Assembly: GCA_033439265.1 (NCBI GenBank)
Contig: JAVTVX010000035.1
Span: 4,878,001-4,942,000 of the forward strand
Length of the DNA stretch: 64,000 bases
Direction: 5' to 3'
DNA from: Dillenia suffruticosa
Taxonomy: Eukaryota; Streptophyta; Magnoliopsida; Dilleniales; Dilleniaceae
In this document: positions 1-13,563 of the stretch, piece by piece
How positions within the stretch are numbered: position 1 is the first letter of the stretch
Layout of the letters: the number at the start of each line of letters is the position of its first letter
The notes under the pieces: generated by a model
What the model was told of the DNA's origin: nothing
Seen by the model: only the letters and a program-made list of their open reading frames with translations
Databases searched by the model: none
Position numbers and translations under genes: made by a program

Positions 1-3000
1 CATTTTGCTTCGACCCTGTCTTTTTTTATTTTGTCTCTTTCTATGTGAAATATGTCTAATATTTACCTCTCTTTATATTTTTGTCTTCAACCTCAAGTGT
101 TATTTTGTCTTTACTTCTGAGTATGACTAACCTGTCAATACCACATTAAAGTTTCATGGTATCATATGAAAATTTTTACATTATATTTAAGAGACTCAAT
201 AAATATTATTCAAAATTTTATAAAAAATTTCACGTAATATTCAAATTACAAACTGTAAGAGCAAGAGTAAACTACTTAACTCTTAAGCCAATCCCACACT
301 AAATTACTCGTGCTCCTTTGTGCTTTCACTTTTCATGGCAACACAATCTGGCTGTACGGTTGTGGACTTAGTATGCCGAATGAAGAAACAAGAGAAACTA
401 TAGGTGATACGGTGATGTTCGGTTGACCTTTCGGACTTCTTAATTTTCACAAAACCTAGTTCTGGTGTTTGCAGAAGAACGCCAGCCCTTCGGGTTGCAG
501 AACCTGCCAAAATCCGTAGTAAATTTTGGGTTTCTTCTGACCAATTTGAATTTATCCGAGGAAACTCTACTGTTGCAAAACTATGGTGAAAATGTCACAT
601 CTCTTGTATGGTACCACTGCCCCCAGATTCCAAGCAAGGTAACCATTACCAGTACGCATGAAAATCCATGCTTTTAGGACAAAATCTTTCATACGATTTC
701 TCTAATTCAAAGCATGATTTATTCCCTTGCGTCTTTCGTTCAACCCTTTTGTCTTTTGGGAGAAAGGGAAAGAGGACCAACCGACACTCGATTTATTCAG
801 CAAACATGCATCATAAGTTTTTTAATTAAATTTTATATTCAAAATTTAAAAATAAAAAATTATGTTAAAAAAATCCCTTATATTAGATCTGACAATACTC
901 GAATTTAATTAGTCTAATAATAACTTTAAATATCATCTATTTATTAAAAAAAATAAAAAAAAGGCAAAGAGGGTCTGGCCTGCATTATATTTCTTGTCTG
1001 TTGTTACCTTCTTTTTCTCCACAGGGATAAAGCTCTTGTCTTTAAGTCATTAGAAAGCAAATTTCATGCTCTACCAAACCCATCAAATGATTGATGAAGA
1101 ACTAACCCCCAAGCTAAGATCGTTCAATTGCTCGAATCCTATTCATCAAAATTTTCATTATTGCCATTACTATTATTTGATGATACTATGGATCAAATAA
1201 TATACAGGTTTAAAGAATAGGTAGTTTGTGAATTTATTTTCCTCTCTCTGATAGAAATCGAAAAAGATACATGCTATTTTTAATAGGTCAAAACAGTCCT
1301 TGGAATTATCAAAACTTGGTGTCATCATGTTGTTGGCGGTGGAACAAATTTTTATGCATCCTCACTCATCTGGAGAGAGGGAGTGGAGAATGGGCTTGGG
1401 CAAGTAAATAGAATATTGAAATGAATTATCTTTTATTTATAAACTACTTAATAAAGTATGTAATTATTATAAATAAATTTTTAATCAAATTTTAAATTTT
1501 AAATTTAAAAATAAAAAATATTACGTTAAAAAAATAATTCTTTAAAATAAATTCAATAAATATTCAAAATATAATTTTAGATACCGATTTATACTATATA
1601 TAAAAAAATCATCATTTGCGGTATAAGATACTCCTCCAGAGTTAATCATACCGTTGTCCATGATAGATTGTTGGCCGTACCATTCCAACTAACCATACCC
1701 ATATACATTATTTGAAATGGCTTGCATCTTAATTATAATCATAATCGAGGGAGATTTTTCTTTCTTTCTTTCTACTTGTTCCTCTCAAGTTGAGCCATAC
1801 ATTCTCACAACCCTAGTGCATTTACACACTAGATTTAGATATAAGTATTCAAGGACCTAATCCATGCCAATATTCAACGACTAAATTAGCATATTTTCAA
1901 AGACTAAATTTATTCTATTCTCACAACCCTATTTATTCTATTAAAGGGAGGAGGCGAAGAAGGGAAAATGCTTTAACTTTTCCACTAGTTGTTTTGACAA
2001 AGCTAATTTTGGTCGGTCCATACACATAAACAAAGAGAGATTGAAGGCGGGACTGGTGTTTAAAATCCCAGGCACTTAGCTGGATCTTTGATTAGAAGCT
2101 TGACCTCTTCCGTTTCTTCCCTGCCAGTCGCTTTCCACAGAGAGAGAGAGAGAGAGAGAGAGTAGACTTATGTACTGAGGCAATGCTTAGAAGCGTACCG
2201 TACGGTGTGGCCAAATCATTGGATAAAATTGATAAAATTTTACATGGAATTGAATTCATCATTTATTTATATTTATTGAAATAAACTTATTATTTATTAA
2301 AGTAATAAATAAGAGGGTTTGTGTAATAATACACCAATAAAATCGACTTGTTTCAAACTATATGTTTTGCTGGATTTGCTTCTCTCTTTCCTTTTTTGGT
2401 CCGAGAGATGGTAGGTAGGTGAAATGCTTCACATTGTTGGAAGGCCAACAGAGAGACTCTCACCTCATTTTATGATAGACCTAACCATAATAGATGAGAG
2501 TAAAATAAACTATATATAATATGTATATACCCTTTGTTTTTTTTTGTTTATAAATATACAAAATCCATAGTTTTGGATTAATATTATGTTAAAGAGACTA
2601 ATTTTTTAATAGATGAGTATAGACTTCATGTATATGCTATATACATTTTGTTCATTTTTTTTTGGTCCCATACATTTTGTTCATAAACAAATCAATAACG
2701 CAAAATGTAGCTAATATTGGAAAGTCATTTTTAAAAAAATTAATAAATACATTTTAAGAAATGCCTTTACTTAAATATATGAAAAATATATTAAATTTCA
2801 TGGGGCAATATATGAAAAAGGCGAGGAGACCCATGATTAAACATGAATAACAGGGTTCGAATTTATCTGCTCTGCTTTCCAGACCGAGAGAGGGCAAGTG
2901 AGGCCCCAAAATTTTAGGGCTGGACGTTCTTCAGCAATGAGGCCCACTCAATCAGGACCACTTTGGTTGGCCCAACAGATGCGTCTGTAATTTTTTTTTT

Positions 3001-4150
3001 AAAATCAAAATAACAATAAATAGTTAAAACTAGTAAAGTTTTTTTAAATACTTTTAAAAATATTGAAATATTATTAATAATAAAATAACTGAAACCATTG
3101 CATTTTTTCCCCTTTTCATTGGCTTCCAAATGCTACCGAAAATGAAAGGGGGAGTTGCCATAGAATAGCACGTACCATCAGCATTTTTTAAAACCACAAA
3201 TTGTTGGAAAAAATAAAAAGAGAAAAAGAGAAGATGAAAATTATATTGATTTGCCACGTACCATATGAAGTGGAGGAAATAGGGCCGAAATATTTGGCCT
3301 TGATCAATGAGAAAATAATTTCTTTCCGGGGGGGGGGTTTCGCATCAATTCACACTTGCGGAGGCCACAAAGCCATTTGATATAAACTTTATTAGCAGAT
3401 CCATTGAGAAAATATGTTGCTAGATGAAGACATCATGCAGTCATCTGTAGGAGCTTTTATCAGAATATATTATGAATTGGGCCACACTGGTCCGCGTGAC
3501 GCACTTGGGATGCTCTCCGGACTCATAATTTACTTTTGGGTCCCCGGACTCATAATGATTCTCAAATTTCGGTCCTTGCTGAACCAAATTCATTGTTTTT
3601 TCTATTATATCGATCGGTATTCAAAATTATATTCTAACTAATCCGATTTAAAATTTACAATAACCCATTTAAGAAAGCTATTCTCTCAACATAATTTTTT
3701 TTATATCTAAATCACGAGTCAAACTCAAAAACTTAATTAAAATATCTAATATTACATCCCATTAGACCAATTATCCATGAATGAACCAAAATCATCATGA
3801 TTCCATATGATGAAACAAATTGGTAAGGTAAAAGTAATCAAAAGGAATAATCTAGTAATCATATTTTTCTCTTTTGGTCCCATAATTAAGAATTCAAATA
3901 TTGTTATAACAAAAAAAAAAAAAAGTAAAAGTTATATGGCTCTCAGTTTAACTGTTAAAATGATTCTAAAAATCCTTTTATCATATGTTTAGTAGGATAA
4001 TTGTATAATTATTTCACATGTGAATTCATAATAACTTAATAAAAGAATTATGAACATTATATATATATAGAATCAACGAGTTTAACAAAATTTAAACTTA
4101 CAACCTCTTGCACCATTACAATGTGAAACAGCCAGTTATTTTCATACAAG
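1..4150. other. AT-rich intergenic region, no supported gene
   Basis: Only short, low-complexity open frames occur here and none resembles a known protein. A stretch near 440-650 is less AT-rich and could be an isolated exon, but no frame on either strand gives a recognisable domain. A run of ten G lies at 3328-3337. Confidence 0.6.
2139..2162. repeat. (AG)12 microsatellite
   Basis: Twelve uninterrupted AG units, directly visible. On the minus strand it reads as a CT repeat like those in the P450 leaders further right, but no gene start is attached to it. Confidence 0.95.
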
Positions 4151-5417
4151 AAAACATTTCATTGTAAATGGAGAGGACAATGTAAAATCCTGATCATCCC
4201 ATGCAATGAAGAATCACTGAAGCTGCCTTTAGAAACTGTTTAATATTTGCAGAACAAAAAGTGAACCTGGATCACTCAATGAGTTCCTTGGCGCATATCC
4301 CAAAAGTGTAGAAAGAGCATCCTCAAATAAGAGCAATTTTAAGATCATGTCCTTATCGGTTAACTTATCTCATGTCTACAACTTCTCACAGAGAAATGGT
4401 GAGGCAAAACCATGTCTCATACCTTCCATGTTCAATCCTAACTTCTTCAAGGCACTTTTAGCCGAATCTCTGAAGGGTCAAGTTCAGAACCTGACTTTTC
4501 GATTACGGTGCCGGCATCAGGTATATGGTTAACACTACACACCACCTAACCCTCTCGTACTTGGCTCAAAATGCAATTCCACTTTTTATGCCATAACAAA
4601 GAAAGATGGTCACCTCCCTCAAAAATACCCGACTGCCAACTCGGCACGATGATGACACGGTGGCCACTTGGGATTGTCAGTCCACGTTAAGGAAGCACTA
4701 CACATGAGCACACATGAAGGAAAGGCCATACCTTCCAAAAGACACATGCTAGGTGGGTTTTTTTCTCAATCATGCACCTTCTAATTGCCAATCTACCTAC
4801 TTGTACCTCATAGTCCATCAGGAGGTAGATTATCCCTTCAAAATAAATAAATAAAAATCTCAATAGGTGATTCAACTACACAACACGATGTGACTCTCTC
4901 TTTAGTCCTGAACTCCTCAATCCAATTACTAATAATATCACCACAAAGAATTTTTACAACCTGAATTAACTAACAACAATGCATTTGGAGTGTTCCCTCC
5001 CCCGCTCATTGTAGCATATGAAAAAACTAGCGAAGAAGACTCGGGCTGTACATTTCCTCAAAAGAAAGTATGAAGTACTTGATCGTAATTTGCTCAAATT
5101 TGGAAGAATAAGAAAATGTAAATAGTGTCACTAATGTAGGAAAGTGTTAAGTCATAAACAGGAGAATTATAAGTATCTGTAAATAATAAATGCATAACCT
5201 AGCAATATGTTTACATCCGAAGTCGCCTAAAACTAATTAAGCATGACTAATGGTCCGATAAACCTAGCTTTGTGATACCTAGTCACATTGAGACATCTTG
5301 AACAACTCTTTGGCCATTTCATCAAGTAAAATATAGTGTTCCCTTACCATATCATGCATGGGTTCGGCCGTTTATAACTGCTTATTTTCTAGAGTGTCTA
5401 ACAGCAGTGTCCTCTAT
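4151..5417. other. Intergenic region, unresolved
   Basis: Base composition is more balanced than the flanks and short open stretches exist (for example 4347-4532, +), but no family signature or convincing exon pair was found. It may hold untranslated or non-coding transcript sequence. Confidence 0.4.
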
Positions 5418-5424
5418 TATAAAT
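5418..5424 (+). promoter_or_regulatory. TATA box of the SAUR gene
   Basis: TATAAAT lies 75 bp upstream of the ATG at 5499 but downstream of an in-frame ATG at 5358. Its place supports 5499 as the real start and argues that the upstream extension is not translated. Confidence 0.5.
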
Positions 5425-5498
5425 GGGCATCCATTTCAACTTTAGTCTGCCACTCCAGATGCCACTTAGCGGAAAAATTTCTATGCTTCTCACATCCA

Positions 5499-5876
5499 AT
5501 GCCTGAGATGAGACATCTGTGGCGCAAGTTTTCCAGGTGCAGTGAAAAGGGGCTTCCTCGAGATGTCCCTCCTGGTCACTTGGCGGTCACTGTGGGGGAA
5601 GCCGGAAGAAGGTTCATTATCAAGGCTGACTACTTGAACCATCCAGTTTTCAGGAAGCTGCTTGACCAAGCATATCAAGAATATGGACTCCACCAAGATG
5701 GACCGTTGTCCTTACCTTGTGATGAATTTCTTTTTGAAGAGATAATCCAGTCTCTCAAATGTGGTACGCATGCTAGGAAATGTTCTTGCCACATTGTCAA
5801 TGAAAAGCAGGGCTTGAGCTTGTGGAATGATTCAATGCCTCTTCTCAAAGAATTTCCAAGATCACCAACTTACTAG
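5499..5876 (+). CDS. SAUR: SAUR-family auxin-responsive protein
   Basis: This is a single-exon gene for a 125-residue protein of the small auxin-up RNA family. The diagnostic domain spans residues 22-86: a DVPPGHLAV entry, then a VGE turn, an RRFIIKADYLNHPVF stretch, an EYG turn, and the closing PCDEFLFEEII helix. In the family such proteins act in auxin-induced cell expansion, often by inhibiting PP2C-D phosphatases and so activating plasma-membrane proton pumps; that role is inferred here. Lack of introns and the length fit the family. An in-frame ATG at 5358 would add 47 residues without SAUR character, and a TATA box lies between the two ATGs, so 5499 is preferred. The tail (residues 88-125) is cysteine-containing and not conserved in a way I recognise. 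No other SAUR is visible nearby. Confidence 0.85.
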   Translation: MPEMRHLWRKFSRCSEKGLPRDVPPGHLAVTVGEAGRRFIIKADYLNHPVFRKLLDQAYQEYGLHQDGPLSLPCDEFLFEEIIQSLKCGTHARKCSCHIVNEKQGLSLWNDSMPLLKEFPRSPTY

Positions 5877-8800
5877 AGGCAATCGTGCAAATGGTGAGGG
5901 CAGACAATGCAGCAGATGTGTGCATATGCTTTTTCCAAAACGTGGTAAGCCTTTTCCCCTGGTTCCAAGTGATGCAGAATGCAGGCCAACCTTTGTCCCC
6001 TGAAAATCAAGGCAAAAATCTGATATCAGAACTAACTATACCTAATTGTTGTAGCGTAGCGGTAGAGGCGAAAAGAAATGACAATGAAGGGCTTTGCAAA
6101 AAAATTATCTGTAATTTAAGATGATCCGAATAAGATAGCATAAATGCTCTATTTTGTTCTTCTACTTGTATTTTCAAGTTTATCTAAACATATTCATACA
6201 ATATCCATAAAGCCCAGGGTTCTCTAATAAGAAACTTGTAACAAATTCAAGGGGCACATAGCATCGTAGAGAAGCTCCTCATTCAAGCTGCAATCACATG
6301 GTGATAGACCCAAGATACTGATTATTTTGCAAGGTGTCAAATGAGAATGGTTGGAATGGAGAAAGATATAGAAATGATTTTGATCACACCAAGGCACTAT
6401 CTATTGGAATTCTTAATCAGTTGGCTATAACAAACCATTTCCTCTCAATATGAACCATGTTCAAGATAAAAGTTGCCACTACAAAAGCAAAATTATCATG
6501 ACTTGTATAATAACCATATCATTGCACCTTAAGCAATATTTGAGGTCAGATCACTTCCCTACACAAGTGAATGCAACTCAAGCTCAAACAACTTATACGC
6601 ATCAATGTATCTGTTTTCTACACTCCCCTGGGTGTTTCTTTATATTTCCATGCACATCAAATTACTGAACTCATTCTTGTGACCCAGGAAGACGTATGGC
6701 ATTGCAACAACCATAGATACAGTTTATGAGAAGGGACTTTTATCACCTATCTTGGCAATTAGTTCTGCTACAGGGTGCTTGCTGAAAGCAGCTGCCTCTT
6801 AGCACATAAATTGCTTATGGGAGGTAAATAAATAAACTAGAAGCAAGTTAAAACACATATTTCCATTATTTTACTTGTCTTCATTTATCTAGACTTAACT
6901 AGAGATGTTGTTTAAATGAGATCATGGGAACATGCAGGTGGGAGGCAAGACATACCCCACTCAAGCAAATTCTGTGCAGAAAGAAGAAGTTATAGTCTAT
7001 GAGTCCGCAAGCATCTGGGCCACAACTCAGCATCAGAACTAACTACGGAATTGGTTTAGGACAAAAAAGTATTAAGCATCAGTTTGCTACAGAGGAGATT
7101 GAAAAAATAGAATAAAATAAAATGCCTCCATTGTCACTTTGCATTGGAGAAAAAAATTTACCTCCACCATCTGTTTCATGTTTTCTCCAAAATAAGAGAT
7201 ATGACTCATGAGCCGAAATAAGAGATGTGACTCATGAGATGCCAGCAGCAAAAGAAAGCAAACACTCAAATGTGAGAGAGACTTGAAGGAAGACATATTC
7301 ACGATGGCAGCAACACAAGATAAGGGTAAAAACTCAACATCATTGACGACAAAAAAAAAAAAAAAATCATAAGGAACGGCTTTTCAAGATCACAACACAA
7401 AGGTTGCAGAAACTATTCTAATCTTCAGCTAAATGCTGCCCCTTTGTCTGCAATTCTGATGAACGTACATGCCGTTGATTAAATTTCACCTGACATCAAA
7501 CTTCACGTATTGCCATCCATCGTGTCATTAATTGTTTGGTAACCTGCCTGGGAATACCAAATACTAGGTTCATTATGAGGTCCATTCAAGTTTGACAAGC
7601 TTGACTTTTAGGACTGATCGCTCATAGCAAAATTATTTGCTGCAGAAAGATGGTAATAAATGATCCCCTAACAAGCTAGGGAGATGGAATACCACAAAAT
7701 GTATAGGATTACCATAACCGCAAAAATACAGTTGGCTTCTGAAGTCAGGTACAATAGAAGGCAACTAAGTTAGTGATAGTTAATAGCCACTGCAAAAGAT
7801 ACAAATGGGAATAATGTACCTTCCATAAGAACAAATTAGGGAAGAAGCATGTCTATCTATGAACAAAATCTAGTTATTTACGTCCAAAATTTTAACAAAC
7901 AAGTCAAACACTTGGCTTTTCTTGTTAGAACTTTCCCCCGATAGATGAGCTTTGCAACTAATGGAACCTTATAAAGAGCAGTCAAAACTACAAACAAATT
8001 CCTTTACACAGGAGAACCTTTCTTTATGCAGATAGAGCGAAGAGATTTCAATTGTCTGTGACCTTAGTCAGTTCTCAATGTCCAATTTAAAAAGCGCCAG
8101 TCCAAAGGCATGGAACAATTTAAAAAGAGTTTGCTGCACCTCAGATGCTCATAACAGAACCAAAATGAGCGCAATTGAGTCAATGTAGCACCACTACTAA
8201 GTCTCATAATGGAGAAACAAGATTTACCTGATAAATTACACCATCTGCGAGCCAATTCTTTATAACATCATTGAATCAAGAAAAGAAAAGGATTTAAACC
8301 AGTTAAAACTATCTTCTCTGTTTCAAGAGATAAACTTTCTTCCCCACTTTCAAGGAAAAAGTCAAAAGTTCAAGTCTTTGAAGATAGGGAGCAATGACTA
8401 CTATATTAAGATACCTACATCGGTGTTTTCAAAATGGCAAGCAGGACTAATGCCCTACTTGCAACCAGCCAAATTCCAAAAAATATGCAGCATAAAAATC
8501 TAACAATCTTCTGAAAATAAATAAATAAATAAAAGACATGGTGAACTACAAAATTATAAAAATTTTTGTATTGTTCCAAGTTATAAAGCATATGTCTCGT
8601 CTCCAAAAGGGCGTGTTCAACACCAATACAATATGGATATGCTCATTTGTAGAAGCAGTTGTACATCATTTGCAATGAACTTTAGAAGATGTCATGGCCT
8701 GCTCCACATAATTACATCATAATTAAAACTAAATAATAACAAAAAATTAGAATTGAACTCACATGTTACATAGTATTTTGAGTAAAGGAATTTAATTGAA

Positions 8801-9000
8801 TTCCACATTTAATTAATCTTTTCTAATTTACCAAGCATAACATAAGAAGTAAGTATATCCAAAATCCAACACAATATAAGCAATTTCATCAGTTGTGAAC
8901 TAGGGCTTTGGCTTACAATGCAGAAGCAGTAGTTGTGGTCATCAAGACGCTTCAATCAGGCCGTTGCTGAACACAATGATCACTGGAATCGAAGCCATTC
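5877..9000. other. Intergenic or intronic region, no supported coding exon
   Basis: Several open frames of 60-80 codons exist on both strands but none shows a domain. Composition is less AT-rich than the left end, so introns or untranslated parts of a minus-strand gene starting near 9.3 kb are possible. No RNA gene was recognised. Confidence 0.4.
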
Positions 9001-9020
9001 CTTCACCTGTTGCACAAATT

Positions 9021-9280
9021 TCAAAAATTAAACAATCCAAAATCGAAATCTAGAGGGAGGGAGATAGACAGACAGACAGAGGAAAACCTAACGAGACGGA
9101 ATGAAACCAGAGAAGAGGAGGAGGGCGAGATGACGAAGGAAAGCCGAGACGCTCCGGCCACCAGAGAGGATGTTCGAGGCCTCGGAATTTCCGCCACCGA
9201 ATGTGGAGGTTTAGCAGCGGAGAGAGACTGTTTGTTAGTGCTCTGTACAGTTTGCATGCTCGCTTCCCTTTCGCAATCAT
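9021..9280 (-). other. Possible first exon of an unrecognised minus-strand gene
   Basis: On the minus strand this GC-richer stretch has ATGs at 9280 and 9258, in different frames, and a serine- and arginine-rich open frame that could be a transit peptide (start MQTVQSTNKQ). A CT-rich tract and a CAG acceptor-like site near 9009 follow, as in a gene with an early intron. TGGGCC-type elements lie 80-110 bp upstream. No downstream exon could be matched to a family, so both the frame and the product are unknown. An untranslated first exon is equally possible. Confidence 0.3.
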
Positions 9281-9360
9281 CGTCCCCCACCCCCAAAAAA
9301 ATCAAAATTTGGTGAGGGACACTGAAAGTTGCTAAAAAATGAGCCAGGTGTGGTGGGACT

Positions 9361-9390
9361 ATGGGCCGGTGCCGATCCGCCCATGGGCCT
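9361..9390 (-). promoter_or_regulatory. Cluster of site-II (TGGGCC) motifs
   Basis: Three TGGGC-type elements occur within 30 bp, two forming a palindrome around CCATGG. In plants such site-II elements bind TCP factors and are common just upstream of housekeeping genes. They would suit a minus-strand start near 9.3 kb; nothing gene-like lies to the right. Confidence 0.4.
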
Positions 9391-10425
9391 ATGATCGCGG
9401 TTCTCCCGACTTCTGAAAATAAGCTCGACATTTTTAAAAGGTGATTTTTTTTTTTTTTTAAAATAAGGAGATACAACTAAATAGTATCGAATTAAAGAAA
9501 GAAAAATAGAAATGAAGAAACTACTGCTTGAACTATCCCTGAGAGACGGGTGAATTTTGTAATTCGACAATTAATTATTGCAATTTGGTCTATTTGATCT
9601 ATTTTCAAATTATCACCCTAAATTTAAACTTGCCAATTAACTATTTCATAAATTGCATTACTACTACATGATTCCTATCAGCCAGCTATCAAAATTATCT
9701 AAAATTATTATTCGTAAATATAATTTAGAAAAAGTTATTCAAGGAGCAAAATAAAACATCTAAAAAAGAGCCGAGGAATATTATAGTTTTAAAGGAACAA
9801 AAAATATAAAATTTTTTAAATCGCTAACGGGAGACTTTAAATTTTTAATGGCAATTGCTAAAATACACAAGGGTTTTTGTAAACCGTGCACTCCGTGCTT
9901 TATAAACTACGTAACAATTTTAAAAATTTTAATTTGTATGTCATAATTAGAAGGCGTATCCCCTTGGTCTAGATTCAAATTTATAGTTAATATTTTTTGA
10001 ATTAATTAAAATATATCAATAATTTGATTAAATTATAAAATTATTAAGATACACTGATAAATTATAATATAAAATTTAATTTATTTAATTTATGAATCAT
10101 TTAGTTTGTAAATATTGTGATGATAAGTGGAAAGAAACCATGAGCACCCCTCCAAAAGAAATGCATCTCCGGTATAGGACTCGAAATAGGACACTCTAAT
10201 CGGCCGGGTCGTAGAGTCAACTCAATCTCCATAAAATGGTAAGCCCAGCCACGGAACCGAGAGGCCCATCATATGGCAAACTCTTTTCCGCCGAAACGCG
10301 GTGTTTAGATGCACCGTCTTGTCTTGGCGCATCTTAACGAACCATTAAAAAACGTTTTGTTTTGTTTTTTGTTTTTATTTTTGTTATTGTTTGTAAAACA
10401 AGAAGAGATAAGAACAAAACACAAC
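9391..10425. other. AT-rich intergenic region
   Basis: Poly-A and poly-T runs and AT-rich sequence dominate. The end of the broken RNase H fragment lies at the right edge. No gene or RNA is supported. Confidence 0.6.
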
Positions 10426-10926
10426 CTAGAGCCCAAAAAAGCCCAAAAGACTGGGCTCAAAACCCCATCTCCATGTATAAGTGCGCCCTCTAGTTTCATC
10501 CCTGAGTATCCCTGCAAGTTCCCTTGGGGGCTCATGCTGGTAAGTCACATTAGAAGAACCATGCAGACCCGTTTTTGTGAGACGATCAGCGCAGATGTTG
10601 CCCTCTCTGAAGACGTGGCCAATATTCATTACCTCCACGGTACGCATGAGCTGCTGTCAGTCAAAAATGCAGCTTGCAAGTCTGTGTTCTTGATCAGCTC
10701 CTTGAGAAGGCAGCTTGGCTATGATGCTCGAGTCCAACTCCACTTCCAACCTTCGCAGGTTATAACTCCTTGCCATGAGAGCATCAATGTTTTCCACCTT
10801 TGCATAGAAGCCTTCAACCCAGTCCCCATTGCATTCTCTGATCAACCGTCTAACTCCTGCTCCCTTGGATATTGGATCCACTGCCCCATTTGAATTGAGC
10901 TTGAAGCAACCTTGTTTCGGGGGATC
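10426..10926 (-). pseudogene. Broken LINE-type RNase H (RVT_3) fragment
   Basis: On the minus strand one frame reads from about 10926 through a CFKLNSNGAV start, an RRLEVELDS strand and the typical HVFREGNICADRLTKTG end, followed by an EPPRELAGILRDE tail. This is the plant RNase H-like domain found at the C-terminus of non-LTR retrotransposons and in many host single-domain copies. The first catalytic aspartate region reads NSNGA where TDGA is usual. One in-frame TGA at 10657-10659 splits the frame into two open pieces of 74 and 73 codons. There is no reverse transcriptase upstream, so it is an isolated remnant. Confidence 0.75.
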
Positions 10927-12736
10927 TAATTAAAAAAAAAGGTAATTTGATAACAATCTCTTTATAAAAGTTTAATATAAATAAATCATTAGCGGTTTTG
11001 AAATTCTCTGATCTGAGATTAGAATTTTTTTTTGTTATACAAAAATTCAAACTCTTAAGCACAAAATTGATTGTAAACATTAGGTTGTCTTTTTGGAGAC
11101 ATTGGATTACACCGCCATTTTATTACTTCGCGGTTAATACTATAGTAATATGACTAAAATTCAATTATTAAAAAGGTTAAAATACTACTTATTTATCAAT
11201 TTTATAATAAAAATAATTGATTAATTAATTTTATTTTAGTATATTTCTCTACAAATTTAGCAAGTCATTCCCTTTCCATACATTGGCTGCGGTAACTTTA
11301 CAACTGTTCTTAATAGGGATTAACTCATGTTTTTAATAATCAACTAGCAATGAAATGGTGTGAAATCATGTAATTTATATTGGAATAATATATATTGAGG
11401 GTGTTAAGTATAAAATTAGGTGTTGAAGTTAATCAAATTATGGAATTTTGTAAAGAAAGTCCATAAATATAAAATTTGAGATATCTAAAACCTCAGAAAA
11501 CTTTTCCCTGTTGGAATCATGTTCCAATAAAAAAATTACAATTGTATAGGAGTTTGACGTTCTTCATCATAATAAAGAATTAATATTCGGTAGTTTATTA
11601 ATTTAATCATTTTTAAGAAAACAATTTTGGTGGTTATTTGCTATTTTAGTGAGAAAAAATTAGTTTTTTTTTATTATATAGAAAAGTTTCAAATTCAAAA
11701 TCTCTTAAACAAAATGAATTAATTATGTGATATTTTTTCAATGATTTCTATAATTAATGAAATGATTTAATTGAGTTAAAGATATATTTACTTAATAATT
11801 TTATTTTTCTTTTTTATTTCCCTAGATGGTTCGTTCAAGTTCAAAAGGAGATGCCCAGGGAAAAAAAATATATTAGAAACATGGGTCAAGAGAAAGAGAG
11901 GTGGGCGGGAAAGTGTTAGGTTTATATATATACACTTATTGACATATGTTTGTGCAGATAGGAAGGATAATTTCGTCCCTTAATTAGGTTGGGAGGTCGA
12001 CTCTCACTGAGTACGGAAAAAATATTATTGAGAGAGGACCCCCACAATTGAGATCTGACAGACTTCTCAATCCAAATTAATTAAGGTAAAATTTCATATA
12101 CCAAATGATCAAGTTACCATAATATATACGTAGGTATATAAAGAAGATACTGAAACTATAATAATGATTAACTTTTTTATTACGATGGTTGTAAAGTAAA
12201 TGGATTTTTAATCATATTAATAAGTATATTTTTTTGTTAAATCATCTTAGTAATAAACTAAAAGTAAAAATGGGCAGTATAAATGTCATTATAATTCACA
12301 TGTTTTTATTGGTTCTTCTCGAAGAAGCATACTATTCGGATGAAATTACATAAATTTTCACAAGTTATATGATGTTTTTACATACTTTAATGTAATCTAA
12401 ATTTTTGATCAATTTTGTAGTAAAACGGTACAGTTTATGAAAATTTATTACTTCATGATGAGAAATGACATTTTGATTTTCTAATGTTATTCGTTTGGCT
12501 CGAAAGAAACAGAAAAATATTCAAGCATGGGCTCACATTGCCAAAGGGTTGCCTAGCCATGCCCGCGCCTTGCGGTCCAAAAATTTTGTAATTGTTATGT
12601 TTTCAAAAACTCAATTTGACGCAATTATTTTTATTTTACTTATAATTATTTTTAATTAAGATATAAAATTTTGTTTAAAAAACATATTTTGTATAAAAAT
12701 TTAAATTATTATTATATTAATAATTTTTACTATTAA

Positions 12737-12836
12737 GAATAGGGATAAATATAACTGCAATACCATAATAAAAATAGTTGAATAAGACTCTTGTGCCATG
12801 TTAAAAATAGATAAATATGTTTCAAGATACCATATC
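12737..12836. repeat. Degenerate 33-bp tandem repeat, array 1
   Basis: About three units of an AT-rich 33-bp monomer, each holding an ACCATATTAAAAATAG-like core followed by ATAAATAT. The same monomer recurs about 0.8 kb to the right. Confidence 0.6.
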
Positions 12837-13563
12837 AAAACTTAGGTTGGATTGGGAATCAGATTGAACCGGCCAACTCAGGTTTTTTTCCCCTTTTTAT
12901 TTTAGTGTAAAAACCGTTAGTGTGAGGACTCGAGACTCAAACTTGAGAATGCAATGAATGTTTGAGTAGTGATAATCATTAGAGCATAATACTTTTTTTT
13001 ACCAATTTTTATTGCTTTTCACCTTGAGGTCATTTTCTTTTCTTTTCTTTTCTTATTAGATATTTCTTATTATTTAAACATGAGTTTAATGTGTTCAAAA
13101 CCTATTATTTGAATTAACCTTTGATGTATTTGGACGATATTTCATGTTAAATGATATATGATATTTAGTTGAATAAATTATGTTTTTTTTAATATTATAT
13201 ATTTTGAATATGATTTGATAAATATTTGTGATTAGATATACAAATTTTTTATATTATTAATATATTATAATTTAAATTTATTTATAACGTTATGATGATA
13301 TTATTCAATTTTTTCATCTAATGTGATCAGTTTGATCCAGTGATTCATTGATCCTTTGGTGTGATTAGTTCGTACTCTGATCCGAGTTTCAAAATATCGT
13401 CTAAAATCTTATGGGTATTTTTACCAATCCGAAAAACGGTTTTTCTAAAATGGATCCGGGATTTTCTATAGAAGCATGCGGATGTGTGAGTGGTTGTGAA
13501 ATTTAATTGAAATTCATATTGATAATAGTTGAATATATCTTTGGCATTGGCTCTAACTTTGGC

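Noticed and set aside
5358-5498. Upstream in-frame extension of the SAUR frame (47 residues).
   Set aside because: It has no SAUR-like sequence and a TATAAAT box lies inside it, so 5499 is the better start.
9010-9315. Plus-strand open frame of 101 codons.
   Set aside because: Low complexity (Glu/Arg-rich, then Ser-rich), antisense to the better minus-strand candidate, and its promoter motifs would lie downstream.
10309-10893. Plus-strand open frame of 194 codons.
   Set aside because: It overlaps the RNase H fragment on the minus strand, which has clear family motifs; the plus frame has none.
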